A stretch of DNA of 16,785 nucleotides from CAYTRP01 sp964625145 (GTDB lineage: Bacteria; Sumerlaeota; Sumerlaeia; SLMS01; JAHLLQ01): NCBI GenBank assembly GCA_964625145.1, contig CAZVAQ010000077.1, positions 1 to 16,785 on the forward strand, in the 5' to 3' direction. The notes beneath the pieces were generated by a model that saw only the letters and a list, made by a program, of their open reading frames with translations, was not told the DNA's origin and searched no databases. Shown piece by piece: positions 7,063 to 13,190 of the stretch (position 1 is the stretch's first letter; every line of letters starts with the position of its first letter). Both the position numbers and the translations under genes were made by a program.

Positions 7063-8943
7063 TCATCGCTCCAGCCGGACGCTATGCAAGACCAGGCGTC
7101 CGTTGCCTTGTGAGCCGGGGAAGTAGAGTGCCACCGCCTTCATGGCCTGCATCTCGATGCGCCGTGCGCCTTGCTGGTTCCCCCAGCTCTCCCGCGCCAA
7201 TGCGTCGGCGATCTCGAATCGGTATGTCGTGCGATCGCCGGTGCCGACTGAAGGCGGATAGATGAACGATTCGCCGTCGTCGCCGGCGCTTGTGTCGCCA
7301 TCGGCGGCACCGGCTTCGTCCAGGATGACTTCGAACTTCACGCCCTTCGGCACGGTCGCTTCCAACACGAGTGTCGTGTAGCCGTCCAGGTCAGTGGTGT
7401 TCGCCGGTCCCGGGGTGCGGGCCAGATGGCGAGGACCAAAGAGGCTGGTGCCGCAACCCCATTGGTTGCCCGTGTGATAATTGAACGTGAGTGTGCCCTC
7501 CGCCCGGTCAGCGATCTCCATGCGCGCGTCCTGAGCCATCCACAACTCCGGCGACGCAATGGGCTCGCCTGCGAGGAGTTCCAGAACCGGTGGACGGTCG
7601 GGATGTTGACCTGGTTCGTATTTCACGGGCGGCGGCAGGGGGATTTCAGTCGGAGGCGTCATGGTTGATTCGCGGTGAATGTCCTTCACGCGCGCGTTGG
7701 CACGGGCCATGGCCTCGATCAGCACGTCGTACCGGCGGTTCTCAATGTCGACGACGCCATAGTTGGAGTTCTCGCCGTCAAAGCGTCCCTGGGGGGATTG
7801 GTCGGCAAATTCAAACCAATGCGCTCCCAGCACCATCGGGTATGCCATCAGTTCGGTGACAAAGGTCTCGTAATTGTTGGCGCGATCCTGCTGTGTGGGA
7901 ACCACGGATCCGGCGCCGCCGGTGTTGGGATTGCCGCTCGTGTTCTCGCGCCCGCGCCAGGAATACTCGGTGATCATCAGCGGCTTGCCGCCCATGACGT
8001 AGTACCTGGCGAGTTGCACTCCATCGGGGCGCGGTGAAGAGCGGTAGGCGTTGACCGATACCACGTCGCAATGACGCCCGCAGGCTTCGATAACGACTTT
8101 CGGGGCAATGCCGGCGAATCGCGACCCGAGGACGAGCTTGCCGGGCGCTTCCTCGCGAACGATGCGCGCACCGACGGAGTAGAACTGCTCGGCCACCATG
8201 GCGGTGAAATCCTCGCGGTCCTTTGCCGCCGCGTCGTTGGTGCCCTGCTGCAGGACGTCGAAGGTCACTTCCTCCCAGCTTGTGATGGGCAGGTCCCACG
8301 CCGCGGCAAAGATGGTGGCGTTTGCGTGGCGTCTGTGCAGGAAGTCCAATGCGGCCGCGCGAGCGGGATCGTTTGCCTCCAGCAGGAAGGCGGCTTCCAG
8401 CAGCGTGTAATTCGGTATGACGTCCCAGGGGGATTTGCCATACCAGGACATCTCGTTGTCGAGGAAGAAGCCGACGATCTTTTCCGGCGCGGTGTGCTCG
8501 GCATACACGCGGCGGACATTCTCGCGGACTTTCTCCTCGAAGCCCGGCCGCAGTGGTTCAAAGCACCGGTCGGGAGCGGCTCCGCCAATGTACAGCATCG
8601 GCATGGAGAAGAGCGAACCATCGTTGATGTCGGGGTTGGACCACGCACCAATGGTGTTCATGCCGGCATCGCGGAGAGTGGACCGCACATCGGCCAGCCA
8701 TGCGGAGCGGTCGCCGCCAAAATGCTTGTCGATGGGCGCGTAGTAGTCGCTGCCCGGGCGCGGTTGATAGGGGTGGCTGGTGACGTTGTTGATCCCCATC
8801 GAGAGGAACCGGCCGCCTTCTTCGCCCTCGAACCAAGACTTTCCGTCCGCGTCCTGGACGATGCGATACCCGCCGCCATCGGCCATGGCGCAACCAGCCA
8901 TCAGGAGCAGTGCAGCGAAGGTGCCGATCATGCGCTTCTTCAT
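7063..8943 (-). CDS. Clan GH-A-like glycoside hydrolase lipoprotein with C-terminal beta-sandwich domain
   Basis: This is a 626-residue secreted lipoprotein. A signal peptide ends in the lipobox LLMAGC (C18). A TIM-barrel-like region (about 25-420) has FFLDNEMSW with E164 as likely acid/base and MITEYSW with E326 as likely nucleophile. These are typical of clan A retaining enzymes and the DNE pattern recalls GH50/agarase-like proteins. A Pro-rich linker (about 435-455) leads to a C-terminal domain that looks like a carbohydrate-binding beta-sandwich. The start at 8943 has AAGGTGG eight bases upstream; an ATG at 8970 would add nine residues. It is the last gene of the ABC transporter operon, so it probably cleaves at the cell surface the glycan whose fragments are imported. 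The exact family and substrate are not certain. Confidence 0.82.
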   Translation of the reverse strand: MKKRMIGTFAALLLMAGCAMADGGGYRIVQDADGKSWFEGEEGGRFLSMGINNVTSHPYQPRPGSDYYAPIDKHFGGDRSAWLADVRSTLRDAGMNTIGAWSNPDINDGSLFSMPMLYIGGAAPDRCFEPLRPGFEEKVRENVRRVYAEHTAPEKIVGFFLDNEMSWYGKSPWDVIPNYTLLEAAFLLEANDPARAAALDFLHRRHANATIFAAAWDLPITSWEEVTFDVLQQGTNDAAAKDREDFTAMVAEQFYSVGARIVREEAPGKLVLGSRFAGIAPKVVIEACGRHCDVVSVNAYRSSPRPDGVQLARYYVMGGKPLMITEYSWRGRENTSGNPNTGGAGSVVPTQQDRANNYETFVTELMAYPMVLGAHWFEFADQSPQGRFDGENSNYGVVDIENRRYDVLIEAMARANARVKDIHRESTMTPPTEIPLPPPVKYEPGQHPDRPPVLELLAGEPIASPELWMAQDARMEIADRAEGTLTFNYHTGNQWGCGTSLFGPRHLARTPGPANTTDLDGYTTLVLEATVPKGVKFEVILDEAGAADGDTSAGDDGESFIYPPSVGTGDRTTYRFEIADALARESWGNQQGARRIEMQAMKAVALYFPGSQGNGRLVLHSVRLER

Positions 8944-8973
8944 GGTTCCCACCACCTTTGTGGATTTCATGGG

Positions 8974-9810
8974 TCAGCTTTTCAGGCCGCTCATGGCAAT
9001 GCCTTCGATGAAGTACCGCTGGGCGAACAGAAACAACACCAACACAGGCAGGATCACCAACGTACCCGCGGCCATCAGCAGGTGCACCTCGGTTCCACCG
9101 AGGCGGCTCTGGAAGGCTTGAAGGCCGAGGGCGAGGGTGAACAGGCGCTCGTCGGTCAGGTAGATCAGCGGGCCCATGAAGTCGTTCCACACGTACATGA
9201 ACGAGAATAGGGCGACGACGATGAGGGCCGGGCGCATAAGTGGGAGGACGATCTGTGCGAAGATGCGCAACTCGCCGCATCCGTCGATCTCGGCGGCTTC
9301 CCCCAGATCGCGGGGGATCGTCAGGAAGAATTGCCGCAGCAGGAAAATGTTGTAGGCCGAGGCGAAGAACGCCGGCACCCACAGTGGCAGGTTCGTACCG
9401 ACCCAACCCAGTTCACGGAACAGGCCGTACAAGGGCACCATCAACACCGCGCCGGGGATCATCATCGTGGAGAGAGTGACCCAGAAGAACCAGTCGCGGC
9501 CGGGCCAATCAATGCGCGAGAAACCGTATGCCACAAAGGCGCAACTGGCCGTGGTCCCGATGACATTGAGAATGCACAGGACGAGAGTGTTGAACGCCTG
9601 GCGCCAGAAGGGAATGGTCGTGGTGGCCTCCGCGAAGTTGCCCCAATGCCAGACGGTGGGGAGCATCGTCGGCGGGGTGCGTGTGGCCTCGTTCAGGTCC
9701 TTGAGGGAGGTGCTCAACATCCAGAAGAAGGGGAAGCTGAAGAGCACCACCACCAGCAGGATCAGGAGAATGTTCAGTAGTGCGCCGGGGCGCAGAGTTG
9801 ATGGCTTCAT
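8974..9810 (-). CDS. Sugar ABC transporter permease, MalG family (CUT1)
   Basis: This is a 278-residue inner-membrane permease. It has about six hydrophobic segments beginning with LLNILLILLVVVLFSFPFFWML. The cytoplasmic EAA loop reads EAAEIDGCGELRIFAQIVLPL (E171 onward) and couples to the ATPase. The C-terminus ends QRYFIEGIAMSGLKS, the usual MalG-type ending 'GxxxGAVKG'-like. The ATG at 9810 comes one base after the stop of the other permease (TGA-c-ATG), so translation is coupled. An ATG at 9825 would overlap the upstream gene by 14 bases. It pairs with the upstream MalF-like permease and binding protein for oligosaccharide import. Confidence 0.93.
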   Translation of the reverse strand: MKPSTLRPGALLNILLILLVVVLFSFPFFWMLSTSLKDLNEATRTPPTMLPTVWHWGNFAEATTTIPFWRQAFNTLVLCILNVIGTTASCAFVAYGFSRIDWPGRDWFFWVTLSTMMIPGAVLMVPLYGLFRELGWVGTNLPLWVPAFFASAYNIFLLRQFFLTIPRDLGEAAEIDGCGELRIFAQIVLPLMRPALIVVALFSFMYVWNDFMGPLIYLTDERLFTLALGLQAFQSRLGGTEVHLLMAAGTLVILPVLVLFLFAQRYFIEGIAMSGLKS

Positions 9811-9811
9811 G

Positions 9812-10704
9812 TCAGTTGGATCCATACACGATGCGGCTGCGGAGGAAGTAATTGGCCAGCAGGGTCAGTGCGAGGATCATCAGGAACAGCACCCATGCCA
9901 TGGCGCAGGCATAGCCCATGTTCAGGAACGCGAATGCCTGGTCGAACAGGTACATCGTGTAGAAGTAGGTGGAGCGCAGCGGCGTGCCGGCGCCGTCGGT
10001 CATGACATAGGGAAGGGCGAAGACTTGCATGACACCGATGACGCCCATCAAGACGTTGAAGTAGATGACCGGCGAGAGCATTGGGATGGNNNNNNNNNNT
10101 TCTGGAACTGCTGCCACTTATTGGCGCCGTCGACGCGGGCGGCCTCGTAGAGCGAGCGGGGCACCTCCTGCAATCCTGCGAGATAGATGACCGCCGTGTT
10201 GCCGATGCCCCACAGCGAAGCGATCACCAGGCCCAGCTTCGCCGTGCCGGGGTTGCCCATCCAGTCGACTCGCGGCAACCCGACGGCCTCCAATCCCCAG
10301 TTCAGGATGCCGTACTCGCCATTGAGGATCCATCGCCACAGGATTGCCAGGGCGACCAACGGCACCAGTGACGGCATGAAGATCAGCGCGCGAAACAGCG
10401 CCTGGCCCCGCACGGCCGCGTTGAGCATCATGGCCAGGCCGATGCCCAGCGCGGTGGACAACGGGAGGAAGATCACGGCGAAGTAGAGAGTGTTCCACAG
10501 CGAATGCCAGAAGAGGCTGTCGGTGGCCAGGGTGGTGTAGTTCGCCGCGCCGATGAAGACGGGAGGGTTGAGCACCGAGTAGTCGCAGAAGCTGAAGTAG
10601 AGCGAGAAGGCCGCCGGCACGAGCGTGAACATGGTCAGGCCGATGATCCACGGCGACGTGAAGAACAGCCCGAGCAGGAGCTTGCGTCGTTGCTTGCGCG
10701 TCAT
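9812..10704 (-). CDS. Sugar ABC transporter permease, MalF family (CUT1), interrupted by assembly gap
   Basis: This is an inner-membrane permease that partners the MalG-like protein. The N-terminal part (MTRKQRRKLLLGLFFTSPWIIGL) and the following segments run in one frame to the EAA loop LYEAARVDGANKWQQFQ (E187 onward). There the sequence meets ten Ns. It resumes in another frame as IPMLSPVIYFNVLMGVIG and ends RSRIVYGSN. The frame change is an artefact of placeholder length. Family alignment needs F-Q-x-x-T-I-P, which predicts five missing bases rather than ten. The start overlaps the binding-protein stop as ATGA. The gene should be intact in the organism, at about 296 residues. Confidence 0.9.
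10090..10099. other. Assembly gap of ten Ns
   Basis: Ten undetermined bases lie inside the MalF-like permease EAA loop. The reading frame differs on the two sides by an amount that requires a true gap length of 2 modulo 3, so ten is a placeholder. Confidence 0.98.
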
Positions 10705-12140
10705 TGTTCCGCCCACTCCCTCTGCCGTGCCTCGGCCACGCGATCCCATGCGGCGTTCGCGCGATCCAATCGCGACTGGATGCGTTGCTCCAATCGTTGC
10801 AGGGCCACTGCCGGCGCCGTGCCGCGAATCCAGACCTCCTCGAAAGTCATCCCGAGCTCGCTGCGATACTCATCCCAGACGGGCATCTTGGGGACGGCGC
10901 GGGCGTCGGGCGATTCGGCCAGCTCGCGAAACACGCGGATGTACGGGTTGGGATGCTTCTCGTGGAACTCCTCGTTCACTGTGACCAATGGCGAGAACTT
11001 GCGCTGGCCCAGGCACAGCAACTCCATGTTCTCCGGACGCTGGGTGAACTTGATGAAGTCCCATGCCTCCTCCACGTGGCTGGCTCCCTTGGGAATGACC
11101 AGCATGTCGCATTCGATGATGGTCATGCCGTGTTCGCTATCAAAGGGGACCGGGAACGGCGCGACGCCCCACTCCAGGTCCGGTGCGAACTGGTCGATGA
11201 AGCTGCTCATCCAAACGCCCTGGATCTGCATGGCCAACCGGCCGCTCATGAATGTGTTGTCGGCGGACGCGAACTGGCCCGCGGCGGCCTCGAACTGGCG
11301 GACGTCCGCGCGTCCGTACTCCTCCATGAATCGAGCGAGCCACGTGTAGGCTTCCAACCCTTCCGGTGAGTTGAGCATGATGTGGCGTGCGTCCTCATCA
11401 ACCAGGTCGGCCCCGAAGAAGTAGCCCCACATGGGACTCCACCAACCGGGGTCGGAGGGGGAGAAGCCGAGCTGGACAATCTTGCCCGAGGCGTCGCGCT
11501 TGGTCAGCTTGCGAGCGTACTCCTCCAGTTCCTGAAGCGTGCGCGGCGGACGCTCGGGATCCAGTCCGGCCTCGCGGAACAACTTCTTGTTGTAATGCAG
11601 CGCGATGGTTGCCGGCGTGCTGGGGAGTCCCCAAGTCACACCGCGATATTCGCAACCATCGATGACGGCGGGCAGGTAGTCCTCGTGGCGAATGCCGTCG
11701 CGCTCCATCAGGCGATCGAGCGGCATCAACGCGCCCTTCTCGGCATAGGCCATGATCGTGTGGGACCAGAAGCCCGCGACGTCGGGGGGATTCCCACCGG
11801 CCGTGGCCAGTAGCAGCTTGCGGTCGATCTGACTTTGAGAAACGTAGCGGACGAAGACCTTGTCCTGGGATGCGTTGTACTTGTCCACGACTGCGGCCAT
11901 GGCGTCCCGCTCAAAGCCCTGCCACTTCTCCCAGTAATCGATGATGATTCGGCCGTCGCGGGTGTACTCGTCGCCGCCGGTGCAGGAAACGAGCAGAAAG
12001 GGGAGGGAAAGCACGGCGGCGCGGAGTCCAGCGGCAATGGCCCTCCGGACACGGAAGAGGCGATTCCAGCGGGTGCCGGAATTCAGCGATCCGGAGTCGC
12101 ATCCCGTTGGTGCTGGGGGACTTTGGGGGGGAGGCGCCAT
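10701..12140 (-). CDS. Extracellular solute-binding lipoprotein, family 1 (sugar ABC transporter)
   Basis: The 479-residue product captures the transported sugar outside the membrane. A hydrophobic stretch ends in the lipobox LLVSC, with C53 as the lipidated cysteine. The mature part starts IIIDYWEKWQGFERDAM and shows family features such as GNPPDVAGFWSH, GLPSTPATIALHYNKKLFREAGLDP, PRTLQELEEYARKLT and SGRLAMQIQGVW. The 52-residue leader is long, but no in-frame ATG, GTG or TTG was found closer to the signal core. No Shine-Dalgarno precedes the ATG at 12140, so the start is uncertain. It is the first gene of the operon, with its stop overlapping the permease start. The substrate is probably an oligosaccharide, judging by the flanking glycoside hydrolases. 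Confidence 0.92.
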   Translation of the reverse strand: MAPPPQSPPAPTGCDSGSLNSGTRWNRLFRVRRAIAAGLRAAVLSLPFLLVSCTGGDEYTRDGRIIIDYWEKWQGFERDAMAAVVDKYNASQDKVFVRYVSQSQIDRKLLLATAGGNPPDVAGFWSHTIMAYAEKGALMPLDRLMERDGIRHEDYLPAVIDGCEYRGVTWGLPSTPATIALHYNKKLFREAGLDPERPPRTLQELEEYARKLTKRDASGKIVQLGFSPSDPGWWSPMWGYFFGADLVDEDARHIMLNSPEGLEAYTWLARFMEEYGRADVRQFEAAAGQFASADNTFMSGRLAMQIQGVWMSSFIDQFAPDLEWGVAPFPVPFDSEHGMTIIECDMLVIPKGASHVEEAWDFIKFTQRPENMELLCLGQRKFSPLVTVNEEFHEKHPNPYIRVFRELAESPDARAVPKMPVWDEYRSELGMTFEEVWIRGTAPAVALQRLEQRIQSRLDRANAAWDRVAEARQREWAEQ

Positions 12141-12166
12141 GCTGGTGACGGTTCCAGTCGGGTCGT

Positions 12167-12178
12167 GTTAACTGTAAC
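12167..12178. promoter_or_regulatory. GTTA-N4-TAAC palindrome, candidate LacI/GntR-family operator 1
   Basis: GTTAACTGTAAC is a 4-4-4 inverted repeat, 27 bases upstream of the binding-protein start codon. The half-site GTTA...TAAC is that of gluconate-type LacI-family operators. A second site with the same half-sites lies 121 bp away in the same intergenic region. No matching regulator gene is in the window. Confidence 0.4.
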
Positions 12179-12258
12179 GCAAAAACGGGATTTCTGTTTA
12201 TCTTGGAAAGGATGGGCAGATTTTTTTCGCCGTAGCAAGCGTTTTTCATTTGACTTTC

Positions 12259-12281
12259 GCGGGGTGTGGTCTTAACCCCGC
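12259..12281. repeat. GCGGGG/CCCCGC inverted repeat in the divergent intergenic region
   Basis: GCGGGG (12259-12264) and CCCCGC (12276-12281) form a 6-bp stem with an 11-base loop between the two GTTA-N4-TAAC sites. A TTGACT box lies just before it (12250-12255), but the matching -10 is poor. The role is unknown; it could be an operator or leader hairpin. Confidence 0.35.
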
Positions 12282-12287
12282 CTAAAG

Positions 12288-12299
12288 GTTAGCGATAAC
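12288..12299. promoter_or_regulatory. GTTA-N4-TAAC palindrome, candidate LacI/GntR-family operator 2
   Basis: GTTAGCGATAAC repeats the half-sites of the palindrome at 12167-12178. It is nearer the plus-strand prepilin gene, 79-90 bases before its start codon. Two copies flanking a divergent promoter region suggest joint control of both directions, possibly by looping. Confidence 0.4.
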
Positions 12300-12377
12300 G
12301 CATCACGCGGCACAGGGCGCACTCCGCACAGTCCAAGCCGCCAGCCCCGACCTCCCATCAGGAACGGTACACCCCCC

Positions 12378-13112
12378 ATGATATCCCATCCTCGCCCTAG
12401 TGCTTCCATGACGAGACAGCCGCTGCGGCCGCGTGCCTTCACCCTTATCGAGCTGCTCATTGTCGTGGCGATCATCGCCATTCTGGCGGCCATCGCGGTG
12501 CCGAACTTCTTGGAGGCGCAGACCCGCAGCAAGGTCAGCCGCGCCCGCGCCGACATGCGCACCATCGCCGTGGGCATCGAATCCTACGTGGTGGACAGCA
12601 ACCACCTGCCACTGAGTCCCGTCGAATGGCCATTCCGGCCGGGAGGTCCCACCGGTGGCATCGAGCCCACTGGCTACAAGAACATCATCCTGGCTTCGCT
12701 GACCACGCCCATCGCCTACATCAGCACGTTCCCCACCGACCCATGGGGGGGCGATTCCGTCGTCTCCACCAATCCGGGCGACACGCGCAAATACTTCGAC
12801 TACCGGCGCACGGTCTTCATGCGCGCTGTCGTTGGCGGATCGACGCTGCAGGAAGTCATCCAGTTCAGCGAGAACACCGGCAATTCCATCTTCATGAACA
12901 TGGGCAAACCCGACTCGTGGATCCTGTACTCGTCGGGGCCGGACAAGAAGCAGAACCTGAACACGCGCCAGGACAGCGAGGGCAACGCACTGCCCGGCTT
13001 TGGCGCCGCACTGGGACGTTGGCCCTACTACGATGCCAGCAATGGCACGATTTCCACGGGCGATATCATGCGCTCCTCACTCGGCGACGAGGCCAGCATG
13101 GCCTCGCGCTAA
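12378..13112 (+). CDS. Prepilin-like protein with N-terminal cleavage/methylation domain
   Basis: This is a 244-residue type IV pilin or type II secretion pseudopilin-like protein. The leader ends RPRA and the mature protein would begin at F21 (FTLIELL), with E25 as the conserved Glu5. The hydrophobic helix runs to about residue 42 and continues into NFLEAQTRSKVSRARADMRTIA, as in GspG-like proteins. Ala instead of Gly precedes the cleavage site, which is tolerated but less usual. The C-terminal GRWPYYDASNGTISTGDIM tail is a form I associate with large pseudopilin families in candidate phyla and Planctomycetota. An ATG at 12408 gives a shorter ten-residue leader. Neither start has a well-placed Shine-Dalgarno. 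It is divergent from the transporter operon and 78 bases before the dockerin protein gene. Confidence 0.88.
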   Translation: MISHPRPSASMTRQPLRPRAFTLIELLIVVAIIAILAAIAVPNFLEAQTRSKVSRARADMRTIAVGIESYVVDSNHLPLSPVEWPFRPGGPTGGIEPTGYKNIILASLTTPIAYISTFPTDPWGGDSVVSTNPGDTRKYFDYRRTVFMRAVVGGSTLQEVIQFSENTGNSIFMNMGKPDSWILYSSGPDKKQNLNTRQDSEGNALPGFGAALGRWPYYDASNGTISTGDIMRSSLGDEASMASR

Positions 13113-13190
13113 CCCTCTCCCCCCCTCGTAGACCCAGCGGGCCCAACGTAAGCGCCCGTGCTTCACCAACCTCGTCAGGAGACGAAATCC

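Noticed and set aside
8071..9210. Open frame of 379 codons opposite the hydrolase and permease genes
   Set aside because: It crosses the boundary of two well-supported minus-strand genes and has no family features.
10048..10117. Apparent frameshift in the MalF-like permease
   Set aside because: The frame change coincides with the N run and is explained by an arbitrary gap length, not a mutation.
12242..12257. TTTTTCATTTGACTTT resembles one arm of the 3331-3347 palindrome
   Set aside because: It has no inverted partner and differs in spacing. A-T-rich stretches in an intergenic region can match by chance.
12250..12278. TTGACT followed 17 bases later by TAACCC, as a promoter for the prepilin gene
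   Set aside because: The -35 is good but the -10 matches too few consensus bases, so I did not list it as a promoter.
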